A DNA stretch of 64,000 nucleotides from Halorubrum sp. 2020YC2 (GCF_018623055.1 NZ_CP076019.1:186001-250000); one strand, 5' to 3'; shown: positions 1 through 9,473, counted from the first letter of the stretch. Made by a program: numbers and translations. The notes: generated by a model not told the origin, from the sequence alone.

Positions 1-999
1 CTGGACGCCCGTCATGATCGCCATGACGCGCACCTTCCCCTTGTACTCCTCTTGGATGCGGGCGCCCCAGATCACGTTGGCGCTCGCCTCCAGCCGCTCG
101 GTGATGTTGTTCGCGATCCCCTCGGCCTCCTTCAGCGTGAGGTCCGGGCCGCCAGTGATGTGGACGAGTCCGCCCGAGGCGCCGCGGTAGTCCACGTCGA
201 GCAGCGGGTGGTTCATCGCGTCGTTGACCACCTCTTGGGTCTTGTTCTTGTCTTGCGTCTCGCCGACGAGCATGACCGCGACGCCGCCCTGGTCCATGAT
301 CGTCGACATGTCGGCGTAGTCGAGGTTGATGAGGCTCGGCTGGGTGATCGTCTCCGAGATCCCCTTGACCGTCTCCGCGATGATCTGGTCCATCACGGAG
401 AACGCCTTCCCGATCGGCAGGTTCGGGACGTAATCGAGGAGCCGGTTGTTGTCGAGGACGATGATCGAGTCGGCCTCGTTGCGGAGGGTCTCTAACCCCT
501 CCTCGGCTTTCACCGTGCGGGCGCGCTCGACGTTGAACGGCGTCGAGACCATCCCGACCACGATGGCGCCCTGCTCTTTGGCGATCTTCGAGACGACCGG
601 CGCCGCGCCGGTGCCCGTGCCGCCGCCCATGCCGGCGGTGACGAAGACGAGGTCGGCGTCACCGAGCACCTCCTTTATCGTGCCCTGAGCCATCTCGGTG
701 GCGCGCTCGCCCATCTTGGGGTCGCCGCCGGCGCCGAGCCCCTGCGTGAGCGACTTGCCCACGAGGATCTTGGTGTCGGCCTCGATCATCTTGAGGTGCT
801 GTTTGTCCGTGTTGATGGCGACGGTGTCGGCGCCGTCGACGCCGATGTTGTACAGCCGGTTGACCGTGTTGTTCCCGGCGCCGCCGGCGCCGACGATGAC
901 GATCCGGGGGTCCCCGAACTCGTCGTCGTCCATGTCGACGTCCATGTCGCGCTTCTCCGCTTCCGCGTTGTCAAGGGCGTCCTGAACGAGATCTTGCAT
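1..999 (-). CDS. ftsZ2: Cell division protein FtsZ2 (3' end outside window)
   Basis: Tubulin-like GTPase that polymerises at mid-cell and drives haloarchaeal constriction. The minus strand translates from ATG at 997-999 and stays open to position 1, so about 333 residues are present and the C-terminus lies outside. The nucleotide-binding start has GAGGAGNN near residue 38, the tubulin signature [10 protein letters not shown] lies near residue 125, and the T7-loop region follows. The FtsZ2 rather than FtsZ1 assignment rests on the [20 protein letters not shown]-type N-terminus and on the cdrS neighbour, which is the known haloarchaeal arrangement. Only 4 bases separate it from cdrS, so the two are probably co-transcribed from the promoter near 1330. 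Confidence 0.96.
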   Translation of the reverse strand, partial: MQDLVQDALDNAEAEKRDMDVDMDDDEFGDPRIVIVGAGGAGNNTVNRLYNIGVDGADTVAINTDKQHLKMIEADTKILVGKSLTQGLGAGGDPKMGERATEMAQGTIKEVLGDADLVFVTAGMGGGTGTGAAPVVSKIAKEQGAIVVGMVSTPFNVERARTVKAEEGLETLRNEADSIIVLDNNRLLDYVPNLPIGKAFSVMDQIIAETVKGISETITQPSLINLDYADMSTIMDQGGVAVMLVGETQDKNKTQEVVNDAMNHPLLDVDYRGASGGLVHITGGPDLTLKEAEGIANNITERLEASANVIWGARIQEEYKGKVRVMAIMTGVQ

Positions 1000-1003
1000 C
1001 AGT

Positions 1004-1183
1004 TTACACCTTCGCCCAGTTGCGGTTGCGGCCGCGCTCGTCGCGGTCGCCGTCCTGTTCGTTCAACATGTCGCGGACGGCCGACCGGATCGCCTCGCTC
1101 CGGTTCGGGAACTCGCCCGTCTCCACCATCTGTTCGACCTCGTCGATCTGCTGTTTCGGGATTCGTAGTGTCACACGCTCCAT
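1004..1183 (-). CDS. cdrS: CdrS, short ribbon-helix-helix cell division regulator
   Basis: A 59-residue ribbon-helix-helix protein: the beta strand is [12 protein letters not shown] and the helices are [23 protein letters not shown] start at ATG 1181-1183 because it gives a compact RHH fold. The open frame continues upstream to 1261, but that part has no RHH homology and covers the operator region. CdrS in Halobacterium and Haloferax is known to control ftsZ2 expression and cell division, and its gene lies directly upstream of ftsZ2, as here. The C-terminal tail (residues 43-59) is charged and likely disordered. Confidence 0.92.
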   Translation of the reverse strand: MERVTLRIPKQQIDEVEQMVETGEFPNRSEAIRSAVRDMLNEQDGDRDERGRNRNWAKV

Positions 1184-1398
1184 TGGTATTCCCCCGGTAA
1201 GACGGCGAACACGCGACGCGTGTGTCTTACAGTCCGGAACCGCCCGAATGCGGAGCGACACCCCGCGCCGGACGTCCGCTGTAAGACGACCGTCTTACGC
1301 AGTTGAAGTCATCGAGCCTACTAATATAAATCTACCGGTGGTTGTAAGACAATTCGCGACCCGTTGCCTCTCCGACGGGTCACGGCGTCAGACACCGG
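1184..1398 (-). promoter_or_regulatory. cdrS-ftsZ2 promoter with repeated GTAAGACG operators
   Basis: On the minus strand a TATA-like TTTATATT occupies about 1324-1331, placing transcription start near 1300 and leaving a leader of about 110 bases before cdrS. The octamer GTAAGACG/CGTCTTAC, or one-base variants, occurs at 1197-1204, 1223-1230, 1281-1288, 1291-1298 and 1344-1351. The two copies at 1281-1298 form a perfect palindrome with a 2-base centre, at the expected start site. This spacing suits a dimeric RHH repressor. CdrL is known to bind upstream of cdrS in other haloarchaea, so CdrL is the best candidate ligand, but that is inference. Confidence 0.75.
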
Positions 1399-2007
1399 TC
1401 ACCGGTCGTTCAACACGTCCGCAGCGGGGGTTCGGCGCCCGCAGCCGGGGCAGAACGCCCAGTCCGTCCGGATCTCGTCGCCGCACTCGCAGAACGCCCT
1501 GTGGGACTGCTTTTCCCCGCAGTTCGGGCAGTACACGTGGTCTGACGGCACGTTTTCGCCACATCCGCCGCAGACGTTCGCTCGCGTTTGCGCGCTCGGG
1601 CTCCCGTCCGTCTTACGCGTGTCCGGCTCCGGAGCGCCGGCCGTCTCGCGCGTCGCGCCGACGTCCGCCTCCGACTCGTCGAATTCGGCACTCGGAGCGT
1701 CGAGCGTGACGTTTACGTTGATGTCGCCGGCGCTTCCGGGCGACCGCGTCGGCGTCGCGGCGCCGCCCGTCGGACCCAACCGCTCGTCGAGGGCGGCGTC
1801 GAGCCGCTCCGCGATCAGCTCGTCGACCCGCTCCGCGAGGGCGTCGTCGACGCTCTCGGCGGGCGCGTCGGACGCGTCCGACGCGGCGGGGTCGTCCCCG
1901 TCGAGGTACGTCCGCAGCGCCTTCCGCATCACCTCGCTCTTCGAGGCGTCACACGCTTCCAGCCGGTCGACGAGCCCGTCGTCCGCCCGGAAGGTGATCT
2001 TGCTCAT
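1399..2007 (-). CDS. cdrL: CdrL, long ribbon-helix-helix regulator with zinc ribbons
   Basis: 202 residues. Residues 1-35 form a ribbon-helix-helix domain (SKITFRADDGLVDRLEACD, then SKSEVMRKALRTYL). A low-complexity Asp/Glu/Ala linker follows. The C-terminal part carries paired CxxC zinc-ribbon motifs: CGGCGENV, CPNCGEKQ, CECGDEI and CPGCGRR. ATG 2005-2007 starts exactly at the RHH strand. CdrL in Halobacterium is the long partner of CdrS and binds the cdrS promoter. Here 215 bases containing repeated GTAAGACG boxes separate it from cdrS. One further CGTCTTAC lies inside this gene at 1609-1616 and may be chance. Confidence 0.9.
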   Translation of the reverse strand: MSKITFRADDGLVDRLEACDASKSEVMRKALRTYLDGDDPAASDASDAPAESVDDALAERVDELIAERLDAALDERLGPTGGAATPTRSPGSAGDINVNVTLDAPSAEFDESEADVGATRETAGAPEPDTRKTDGSPSAQTRANVCGGCGENVPSDHVYCPNCGEKQSHRAFCECGDEIRTDWAFCPGCGRRTPAADVLNDR

Positions 2008-2166
2008 ACCGAAAGAGTACCTCCGGTCGATACAAGTATCTTCCCCCTGCGTCCGACAAATATAATAAATATGAAATTTCCGGCCGAACGCGGCCGACCG
2101 TGGTATGTGGTCACACATGTGTCTGACGCAGATTTATACGCGTCGCGCGAGCACACACGGACATAA
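2008..2166. promoter_or_regulatory. Divergent cdrL / coiled-coil gene promoter region
   Basis: Two opposed promoters share this gap. For cdrL an AT-rich TATTTATTATATTTG lies at about 2059-2073 on the minus strand, with a small palindrome GATAC-AA-GTATC at 2029-2040 between it and the ATG. For the plus-strand gene GATTTATACG lies about 30 bases before ATG 2167, which predicts a nearly leaderless transcript. A CACATGTG palindrome precedes that box. The palindromes are possible operators, with no known ligand. Confidence 0.55.
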
Positions 2167-2601
2167 ATGAGCAACCGCGTCGAGGACCTCGAACGGCAGG
2201 TCGCGGAGCTACAGGCGGCGGTCAACGGACTCACCGAAGAGCTCGTCGAGATGAAAGAGCGCGTCCGACAGCTGGAGGACGAACGCGCGGTCGCGGTCGA
2301 GGCGGACGCGGCCGACGCCGAGCGCCCGGCGGGCGAGTCCGACGGCCCCGCGGCCGAATCGGCGGCGGACGAGCCGGCGCCCGGCGGCGAGCGGACGACC
2401 CACTCCGACGACCACGTCGACGTCTTCGAGTCCGTCGAGGACCCGTCCGACGACGCGTCGACCGCGGCCGACGCGACCGAGGAAGCGGACGTCATCGTGC
2501 CCGAGCAGTCCGCGACGACGCCCGACGCGGAGACGGCGACGGACGAGGCCGACGACGACGAGACCGAGTCGAGCGAGGGCGACGACATCATCGTCGCGTG
2601 A
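2167..2601 (+). CDS. Coiled-coil acidic protein preceding smc (DUF7518-like)
   Basis: 144 residues. Residues 1-40 form a short heptad coiled coil (VEDLERQVAELQAAV, then LTEELVEMKERVRQLEDE). The remaining 100 residues are extremely acidic and low in complexity, as in disordered haloarchaeal tails. It lies 18 bases upstream of smc on the same strand and is probably in the smc-scpA operon. No catalytic motif is visible. The position suggests an accessory role in chromosome organisation, but that is inference from context only. The family name is recalled from haloarchaeal annotation and not verified. Confidence 0.8.
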   Translation: MSNRVEDLERQVAELQAAVNGLTEELVEMKERVRQLEDERAVAVEADAADAERPAGESDGPAAESAADEPAPGGERTTHSDDHVDVFESVEDPSDDASTAADATEEADVIVPEQSATTPDAETATDEADDDETESSEGDDIIVA

Positions 2602-2619
2602 TCGGTCGCCTCCGACCAC

Positions 2620-5600
2620 ATGCACATTACTGAAGTCGTTCTGGACGGGTTCAAGAGCTTCGGGCGGACGACGAGGATCCCCTTCTACGAGGACTTCACC
2701 GTCGTCACCGGCCCGAACGGCTCCGGGAAGTCGAATATCATCGACGGCGTGCTGTTCGCGCTCGGGCTGGCCCGGACCCGCGGGATCCGCGCGAAGAAGC
2801 TCACCGACCTCATCTACAACCCCGGCCACGACGACGGCGAGGCCGCGGACGGCCCGAACGAGGCCTCGGTGACGGTCGTGCTCTCGAACGAGGACGGCAC
2901 CCTCGACCGGTCGCAGGTCGTCTCCGCCGCGGGCACCGAGAACGTCGGTGACGTCTCGGAGATCACGATCAAACGCCGCGTGAAAGAGACCGAGGACAAC
3001 TACTACTCGTACTACTACCTCAACGGTCGCTCGGTGAACCTCTCGGACGTTCAGGACCTGCTCGCGGCGGCGGGCGTCACGCCGGAGGGGTACAACGTGG
3101 TGATGCAAGGCGACGTCACCGAGATCATCAACATGACCCCCTACCAGCGGCGGGGGATAATCGACGAGATAGCGGGCGTCGCGGAGTTCGACGAGAAGAA
3201 GGAGGCCGCCTACGAGGAGCTAGACACCGTCGAAGACCGGATCGGCGAGGCGGACCTCCGGATCGGGGAGAAGGAGGACCGCCTCGATCAGCTCGCCGAC
3301 GAGCGCGAGACCGCCCTCCAGTACCAGGACCTCCGCGAGGAGCTAGAGGAGTACCGCGGGTTCCGGAAGGCCTCGGAGCTAGAGGAGAAGCGCGAGTCGC
3401 TCGCGGCCGTCGAGGCGGACATCGACGAGGCGGAGGCGGACCTCGACGAGCTCCGGACCGAACTCGACGCCAGACAGGGGAAGCTCACCCGCTTGGAGGA
3501 GGATCTGGCGGATCTCAACCACGAGATAGAGACGAAAGGCGAAGAGGAACAGATCGAGATCCGCTCGGAGATAGAGGAGATCAAAGGCGAGGTCTCGCGG
3601 CTGGAGGACAAGATCGAGTCCGCGGAGTCGCGCGCCGAGTCGGCCGAGAACGACCGCCGACAGGCGTTCGTCCAGATCGATCGCAAGGAAGAGAAGATCG
3701 AGGAGCTGGAGGCGGAGATCCGCGAGACGAAAGTGGAGAAGGCGTCGGTGAAATCGGAGCTGGCGACGAAGCGCTCGGAGCTGGCGGACGTCGAGGCCGA
3801 AATCGAGGGCGCGGACACCGAGTTCGACGAGCTGAAGGCCGAGCTGTCGGAGAGGAAGGAGGAAATCGAGTCGCTCCGCGAGGAGAAAAACGAGACGCAA
3901 CGCGAGAAGGACCGGCTGCTCGACGAGGCCCGCAGACGCTCGAACGCGGTGAGCGAGGCCCGCGAGAAGCTGGAGGCGGCCCGCGAGTCGCTCCCGGAGC
4001 ACAAGGCGCGGATCTCCGAGCTGAAAGGCGAACTCGACAAAGCCGAGAAGAACGAGGCGACCATCGAGGACGCGGTCGCGGACCTGTTCGCGGAGAAGGC
4101 GGAGCAGGAGGAGCACCTCGAAGAGGTCGAGGCGACGCTCCGCGAGAAGCAGAACGAGTACGCCAAGCTGGAGGCGGCCGCCGACCAGCGCGGCGACGCC
4201 TCCTGGCCGCGGGCGGTCACCGAGGTGAAGAGCGGCGGCATCGACGGCGTCCACGGCGCGGTCGGAGAGCTGGCCTCGGTCGAGGCCCGGTACGCCGAGG
4301 CCTGCGAGACCGCCGCGGGCGGCCGGCTGGCGAACGTCGTCGTCGACGACGACGGCGTCGGTTCGACCTGTATCGACTACCTCAAGCGGCGCAACGCGGG
4401 GCGGGCGACGTTCCTCCCGATCACGGAGATGGACGACCGGAGCCTGCCGCGGAAGCCCTCCCTGCCGGGCGTCGTCGACTTCGCGCGGGACCTCGTCGAC
4501 TACGACGCCGAGTACGAGTCGATCTTCTCGTACGTGCTCGGCTCGACGCTCGTCGTCGAGGACATGGCGACCGCCCGGGAGCTGATGGGCGACTACCGGA
4601 TGGTCACCCTCGACGGCGACCTCGTCGAGAAGTCGGGCGCGATGACCGGCGGCTCCGGCGGCGGCTCCCGCTACTCGTTCACGAAGTCCGGCGGCGGGAA
4701 GCTCGAACGCCTCGCGACCGAGATATCCGACCTCGAGGACGAGCGGCAGTCGCTCCAGTCGGAGATCGACGCCCTCGACGACGACATCGAGGACGCCCGC
4801 GACCGCAAGGCCGACGCGGCCGAGCGCGTCCGGTCGCTGGAGGCGGACGTCGAGCGCGCCGAGGACGACCTCGCGGAGGCCGAGGATCGGATCGAGGAGT
4901 TGGAAGCCGAGCTGGAGGAGCTGGAGGCGGAACGCGAGTCGGTCGACGCGGAGATGACGGCGTTAGACGAGGAGTTGGCCGAGACCGACGCGGAGATCGA
5001 CGAGCTCGCCGGCGAGATATCGGAGATCGAGGCCGAGCTGGCCGACTCGAAGATCCCCGAGCTCTCCGAGCGCGCCGACGAGATCCGCGCGGAGATAGAC
5101 GATCTGGAGGGCCGGATGAGCTCGCTCGACGGCCGGGTCAACGAGCTGGAGCTGGAGAAGGGGTACGCCGAGGACGCGCTCGACGACCTCCACGACGACG
5201 TCGAGGAGGCCCAGAACGCGAAGGCGGACGCGGAGGAGGCGATCGCGGACCACGAGGCCGCAATCGAGGAGAGGGAGGCGGAGCTGGCGGCGAAGAAGGA
5301 GGCGATCGCGGACCTCGAAGAAGAGCTCACGGCGCTGAAGGAGGACCGCGAGGACCTCCGCGAGGAGATCCGCGAGGCGACCCAGCGGCGCGACGAGCAG
5401 CGGTCGCTCGTCTCCGAGGCCGAGTCCGACCTCTCGGAGCTCACCGACCGCCGCGACCGCTTGGAGTGGGAGATCGACGAGCTGGAGTCGCAGGTGGGCG
5501 CGTACGACGCCGACGAAATCCCCGACCTCGACGAGGTGGAGTCGCGGATCGAAGAGCTAGAGACCGAGATGGAGGCGCTCGAACCGGTGAACATGCTCGC

Positions 5601-6201
5601 CATCGACGAGTACGACGAGGTGCAGGAGGCGCTGGCGGAGATCCAACAGCGCCGCGACGTGCTCGTCGAGGAGCGCGACGCCATCGAGGAGCGCATCGAG
5701 GGGTACGAGGCGGCGAAGAAGGAGACGTTCATGGAGACGTTCGACTCGATCAACGACCACTTCGAGGACATCTTCGCACGGCTCTCGGCCGGGAGCGGCG
5801 AACTCGTCTTGGAGAACCCCGAGGACCCGTTCGAGGAGGGGCTGACGATGAAGGCGCAGCCCGCGGACAAGCCGGTCCAGCGGCTCGACGCGATGAGCGG
5901 CGGCGAGAAGTCGCTCACCGCCCTCTCCTTCATCTTCGCCGTCCAGCGGCACAACCCCGCGCCGTTCTACGCCTTAGACGAGATCGACGCGTTCCTCGAC
6001 GCGGTCAACGCCGAGCGCGTCGGGGAGATGATAGAGGAGCTGGCCGAGGAGGCGCAGTTCGTCGTCGTCGGGCACCGCTCGGCGCTGCTGGAGCGCTCGG
6101 ACCGCGCCATCGGCGTCACGATGCAGGGCGACAACCTCTCGGCGGTCACCGGCATGCAGTTCGGGGACGACGCCGACGAGGAGGTGAGCGCGGATGACTG
6201 A
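2620..6201 (+). CDS. smc: Chromosome segregation protein SMC
   Basis: 1193-residue SMC ATPase, full length for the family. The N-terminal head has Walker A GPNGSGKSN at residues 31-39. A coiled-coil arm follows, then the hinge at about 535-680 ending in a glycine-rich loop (MTGGSGGGSRYSF). A second coiled coil leads to the C-terminal head with the ABC signature MSGGEKS near 1090 and Walker B FYALDEIDAFLD near 1115. It forms a dimeric ring that organises chromosomal DNA with a kleisin. The last 8 bases overlap the start of scpA, its kleisin partner, indicating translational coupling. Confidence 0.98.
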   Translation: MHITEVVLDGFKSFGRTTRIPFYEDFTVVTGPNGSGKSNIIDGVLFALGLARTRGIRAKKLTDLIYNPGHDDGEAADGPNEASVTVVLSNEDGTLDRSQVVSAAGTENVGDVSEITIKRRVKETEDNYYSYYYLNGRSVNLSDVQDLLAAAGVTPEGYNVVMQGDVTEIINMTPYQRRGIIDEIAGVAEFDEKKEAAYEELDTVEDRIGEADLRIGEKEDRLDQLADERETALQYQDLREELEEYRGFRKASELEEKRESLAAVEADIDEAEADLDELRTELDARQGKLTRLEEDLADLNHEIETKGEEEQIEIRSEIEEIKGEVSRLEDKIESAESRAESAENDRRQAFVQIDRKEEKIEELEAEIRETKVEKASVKSELATKRSELADVEAEIEGADTEFDELKAELSERKEEIESLREEKNETQREKDRLLDEARRRSNAVSEAREKLEAARESLPEHKARISELKGELDKAEKNEATIEDAVADLFAEKAEQEEHLEEVEATLREKQNEYAKLEAAADQRGDASWPRAVTEVKSGGIDGVHGAVGELASVEARYAEACETAAGGRLANVVVDDDGVGSTCIDYLKRRNAGRATFLPITEMDDRSLPRKPSLPGVVDFARDLVDYDAEYESIFSYVLGSTLVVEDMATARELMGDYRMVTLDGDLVEKSGAMTGGSGGGSRYSFTKSGGGKLERLATEISDLEDERQSLQSEIDALDDDIEDARDRKADAAERVRSLEADVERAEDDLAEAEDRIEELEAELEELEAERESVDAEMTALDEELAETDAEIDELAGEISEIEAELADSKIPELSERADEIRAEIDDLEGRMSSLDGRVNELELEKGYAEDALDDLHDDVEEAQNAKADAEEAIADHEAAIEEREAELAAKKEAIADLEEELTALKEDREDLREEIREATQRRDEQRSLVSEAESDLSELTDRRDRLEWEIDELESQVGAYDADEIPDLDEVESRIEELETEMEALEPVNMLAIDEYDEVQEALAEIQQRRDVLVEERDAIEERIEGYEAAKKETFMETFDSINDHFEDIFARLSAGSGELVLENPEDPFEEGLTMKAQPADKPVQRLDAMSGGEKSLTALSFIFAVQRHNPAPFYALDEIDAFLDAVNAERVGEMIEELAEEAQFVVVGHRSALLERSDRAIGVTMQGDNLSAVTGMQFGDDADEEVSADD

Positions 6202-7174
6202 GGAGGGCGGTGACCGGGGGTCGAGCGCCGACGCCGACGGCGGCGTCCCCGACCTCGACCTGACGAGCGAGCGCGACGGCGCGGACCCGTTCGGCGGCGG
6301 CTCGTCGTCCGACGACGACCCGGACTCGACCGCCGACTCCGGTCCGGAGGTGGCCGGCGTCTCACCGCCCGACGAGACCGACGACGACGAGGTCGAGCCG
6401 GTCGAGCTCCTCGTCCAACTCGCGGAGGAGGGCGAGATCGAGCCGTGGGACATCGACATCGTACAGGTGACGGACACCTTCTTAGAGAAGCTCGACGAGA
6501 CGGACCTCCGGACGACCGGACGGGCGCTGTTCTACGCCAGCGTCTTACTCCGGATGAAGAGCGACGGCATGCTGGCGGACGACGACGACGAGGAGCCGGA
6601 GCCGGAGCCGTGGGAGGTCGCGATGGAGGGCGGCGCGCCCGACCCGGCCGCCGACGGGTTCGACCCGGTCGACAAGCTGGAAGAAGAGATCGACCGCCGG
6701 CTCGACCGCAAGAACACCCGCGGGTCGCCGGAGACGCTCGACGAACTGGTCCGCGAGCTGCGCGAGGCCGAGCGCGGCTCGTGGTGGAAGGAGTCCCGCG
6801 AGTACGACACCGCGGAGTCGCCGCACGGCCACGCCCGCGGCACGCAGACGCTCGACTACCACGCCGGCGACGAGTTCCGGCAGGACGGGGAGCCGACCGC
6901 GGGCGACGCGACCGACCGCACCCACGACGAGGACATCGAGGAGGTGATCGTGGAGATCGACAACGCCCTCCGGAGCCACTTCGATCGGGGGCGCACGGAG
7001 GTGCTGTTCGCGGAGATCGAGACCGCGGGCGGCCGCCCGTTCATGACGTACCTCGCGCTGCTTTTCATGGCGCACCGCGGCTCGGTCCGACTCCAGCAGG
7101 ACGACCTGTTCGGCGACCTGTGGGTGAAAGACCCGGCGGCGATGACCGGCGAGTCGGAAGCGATCGCGGACTAG
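6194..7174 (+). CDS. scpA: Segregation and condensation protein A (kleisin)
   Basis: 326 residues. After an acidic N-terminal extension of about 55 residues comes the ScpA domain with its typical opening, VELLVQLAEEGEIEPWDIDI, then helical segments (TGRALFYASVLLRMKSD) and a C-terminal winged-helix part (FMTYLALLFMAHRGSVRLQQ) that contacts the SMC head. It bridges the SMC heads. ATG at 6194 overlaps the smc stop. The gene is followed within 46 bases by structured repeat element 1. Confidence 0.95.
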   Translation: MTEEGGDRGSSADADGGVPDLDLTSERDGADPFGGGSSSDDDPDSTADSGPEVAGVSPPDETDDDEVEPVELLVQLAEEGEIEPWDIDIVQVTDTFLEKLDETDLRTTGRALFYASVLLRMKSDGMLADDDDEEPEPEPWEVAMEGGAPDPAADGFDPVDKLEEEIDRRLDRKNTRGSPETLDELVRELREAERGSWWKESREYDTAESPHGHARGTQTLDYHAGDEFRQDGEPTAGDATDRTHDEDIEEVIVEIDNALRSHFDRGRTEVLFAEIETAGGRPFMTYLALLFMAHRGSVRLQQDDLFGDLWVKDPAAMTGESEAIAD

Positions 7175-7219
7175 TGCGTTTACGACTTCGTCACCGGTTC
7201 TGAGGTCATTGTCGCTCGC

Positions 7220-7522
7220 TTATAAATAGCTGATTGCGGATCGACGGAGAACACCTCCAAAGCCCCAGTCCTGAGGTCGCCGTACGCTCGCTGCGCTCCT
7301 CAGTCGCTCGCGCTGCTCGCTCCCTGCGGTGCTTACGTCGCCTACGGCGACCTCACGACTGCCCCTTTGAGCCCCTCCCCGCACCGCTCCGCACCGCACC
7401 TCTCACCTCCCCAGCCTCGTCAGTCGCCTCCGCTTCGCTCCGGCGACTGACTCCCTCGCGCGTGCGGTTCGCAGCCTGTCGGCCGCTCACCGGCACGCGC
7501 CACCGCAGTTGGTGTTTATAAG
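7220..7522 (-). repeat. Structured intergenic repeat element, copy 1
   Basis: First of seven related elements, oriented on the minus strand. Read 5'->3' on that strand it opens with GCGGTGGCGCGTGCC. Stem P1 is GCGCGTGC/GCACGCGC, with an inner CGGT/ACCG helix. Stem P2 is a perfect 10-bp helix GTCAGTCGCC/GGCGACTGAC. The conserved block GACGAGGCTGGGGAGG follows. Long stem P3 pairs CAGTCGTGAGGTCGCCGTA with TACGGCGACCTCAGGACTG (one mismatch). Then come GGGGCTTTGGAGGTGTTC and a terminal TATTTATAAGC. It fills the gap between convergent scpA and mtnP. The mtnP stop codon lies inside its TTATAA end. Confidence 0.85.
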
Positions 7523-8394
7523 TAGTCGCCCAGCAGCGGCTCGACGCGCGCTTTCGTCGCCTCGGGGATCGCCTCGGTCGGCGTGTTGACGGTGCCTTCG
7601 AGCGCGGTGTGCGCGTCGCACTCCAGATCCTCGGGAAGCGATCGCACGGCCTCCTCGACGGCGGCCTTGATCGCTTTCTGGTTCTGCTCGGCGTTTTCGA
7701 GCACCTCTTCGAGCGTCACCTCGCTGTCTTCCTTCCAGACGTCGTAGTCGGTGACGCCGGCGATCGTCGCGTACGCGATCTCGGCCTCCCGGGCCAGTTT
7801 CGCCTCCGGGATCGCGGTCATGCCGACGAGGTCCCAGCCCTGACTCTTGTAGAACTCCGACTCCGCGCGCGTCGAGTACTGCGGCCCCTCGATACAGACG
7901 TAGGTGCCGCCCTTGACGACGTTCGTGCCGTCGTCGCCCTCGCCGCCGACGGCCGACTCCGCGGCCTCGGTGAGGTGGTCGACGAGTTCGGGGCTGTACG
8001 GGTCCGCGAACGGCTGGTGGACGACGACGCCGTCGCCGTAGAAGGAGAGGTCGCGGCCCTTCGTCCGGTCGTAGATCTGGTCGGGGACGACCAGCGTCCC
8101 CGGCTCCAGTTCCTCCTTCAGGCTCCCCACCGCGTTCGACGCGAAGATGTGCGTGACGCCGGCCTGCTTCAGCGCGTACATGTTCGCGCGGTACGGGAGG
8201 TCGGTCGGAGAGACGCCGTGTTCCGAGCCGTGGCGCGGCAGGAACGCCACCTCGCGACCGGTGTCACCGAACTCCCCGACCGTCACCGCGTCGCTCGGCT
8301 CCCCGTACGGGGTGTCGAACTCGACCTCCCGCACGTCGTTCAGGGGGAGCGCCTCGTAGATGCCGCTGCCGCCGATGAATCCGATGGTTCCCAT
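7516..8394 (-). CDS. mtnP: S-methyl-5'-thioadenosine phosphorylase
   Basis: 292 residues of the PNP/MTAP phosphorylase family. It cleaves methylthioadenosine with phosphate to adenine and methylthioribose-1-phosphate in methionine and purine salvage. The phosphate-binding GGSGIY is at residues 8-13, the RHG motif follows near 55, and the substrate loop is CIEGPQYSTRAES. Length and start (ATG 8392-8394) fit the family. The terminal Leu and TAA stop fall in the TTATAA end of repeat element 1, so the element boundary supplies the end of the gene. Confidence 0.93.
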   Translation of the reverse strand: MGTIGFIGGSGIYEALPLNDVREVEFDTPYGEPSDAVTVGEFGDTGREVAFLPRHGSEHGVSPTDLPYRANMYALKQAGVTHIFASNAVGSLKEELEPGTLVVPDQIYDRTKGRDLSFYGDGVVVHQPFADPYSPELVDHLTEAAESAVGGEGDDGTNVVKGGTYVCIEGPQYSTRAESEFYKSQGWDLVGMTAIPEAKLAREAEIAYATIAGVTDYDVWKEDSEVTLEEVLENAEQNQKAIKAAVEEAVRSLPEDLECDAHTALEGTVNTPTEAIPEATKARVEPLLGDYL

Positions 8395-8474
8395 ACCCGA
8401 ACTGTGCCCGCTCGCTACTTATATGGCGTGAACCCGCGTCGCCACACGGCGAGCCGGTGTGCGCCCGACGCATT

Positions 8475-9473
8475 TCAAAGCAGCCAGCGCACCGCCGCGA
8501 GCGCGACCGCGCTCACGACGAGCAGGTGGACCAGCACCGCGCCGACGGGCGCGGCCCCCACCGCGCGCATGTCGTCGACCCGGATCGAGAGCCCGAGACC
8601 GACGAACGCCAGCGCGAACAGCGCGTCCGAGACGCGGCCGAGAGAGTCGAGCGCGGCCGGCGAGAGCAGCCCCCCGTTGGCGACCGCCGCGACGATCAGG
8701 AACCCGAGCAGGAACTTCGGGAACTCCGCCCAGAGCCGTCGGACGCCCGGGTCGGCGGCCGACCGCGCCGTGTACGCCAGCGAGTACGCGACCGCGACGC
8801 CGCCCAGAAGCGAGTTGCGCGCCAGTTTCGTCACGGTCGCCCACTGGCCGGCCTCGGGCGAGTAGGCGAACCCCGCGGCCGCGACGGGCCCGGTCGAGAA
8901 CATGCTCACGCCCGCCCAGACGCCGAACTGCCGACCGGTGAGCCCGAGCCACTCGCCCGCCAGCGGGAACGCGACGAGCGTCGCGGCGTCGAACAGCAGT
9001 ATCGTCGCGGCCGCGAAGGTGATCGCGGCGCCCCGGGCGTCCAGCACCCTCCCGATCGCGACGACCGCGGAGACGCCGCAGATGCTCGCGCCGGCCGCGA
9101 GAAGCGACGAGGTAGGCGATCCGATCCGGAAGAGGCCGCGCGCGACGACCTCCGCGAACAGGAGTCCACCCGCGACGAACGCCACCACTAATCCGAGGAC
9201 GGTCGGTCCCGCGGCGAGGAACTCCTCGACCGCGACCGCGGCGCCGAGCAGCACGATGCCGGTCTCCAAGAACAGTTTGTCGACGCCGACGCCCGGCTCC
9301 GCGACCTCGGGAACCCCGACCGTGTTCCCGACGACCACCCCGATCGCGACGGCGACGACGAGGGGTTGGAGGCCGGAAACCGCGTCCGCGAGGAGCGTCG
9401 CGGCGAGGGCGCCGCCCGCGAGCAGCGCGAGGCCGGGCAGGTACGCTCGGACCGCCTCGAGAGCCCCCGTCAC
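8475..9473 (-). CDS. YeiH-family membrane transporter (UPF0324, putative sulfate exporter family)
   Basis: 332 residues with about 10 hydrophobic membrane spans. The family signature region AAGASICGVSAVVAIGRVL lies near residues 105-125, and the second inverted half contains the conserved WAGVSMFSTGPVAAAGFAYS. Family members are annotated as putative sulfate or sulfite exporters, with the substrate not firmly established. GTG start 9471-9473 overlaps the stop of the upstream 50-residue gene by GTGA, so the two are translationally coupled. Confidence 0.85.
   Translation of the reverse strand: MTGALEAVRAYLPGLALLAGGALAATLLADAVSGLQPLVVAVAIGVVVGNTVGVPEVAEPGVGVDKLFLETGIVLLGAAVAVEEFLAAGPTVLGLVVAFVAGGLLFAEVVARGLFRIGSPTSSLLAAGASICGVSAVVAIGRVLDARGAAITFAAATILLFDAATLVAFPLAGEWLGLTGRQFGVWAGVSMFSTGPVAAAGFAYSPEAGQWATVTKLARNSLLGGVAVAYSLAYTARSAADPGVRRLWAEFPKFLLGFLIVAAVANGGLLSPAALDSLGRVSDALFALAFVGLGLSIRVDDMRAVGAAPVGAVLVHLLVVSAVALAAVRWLL

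Noticed and set aside
1609-1616. CGTCTTAC box inside cdrL as an operator
   Set aside because: It encodes ordinary residues within the coding sequence and is isolated from any promoter, so it is probably chance.
3288-5954. Long Ser- or Leu/Arg-rich ORFs antisense to smc and many other genes
   Set aside because: They mirror the codon bias of the real gene on the other strand (GAG and GAC codons read as CTC and GTC), lack homology and have no promoter.
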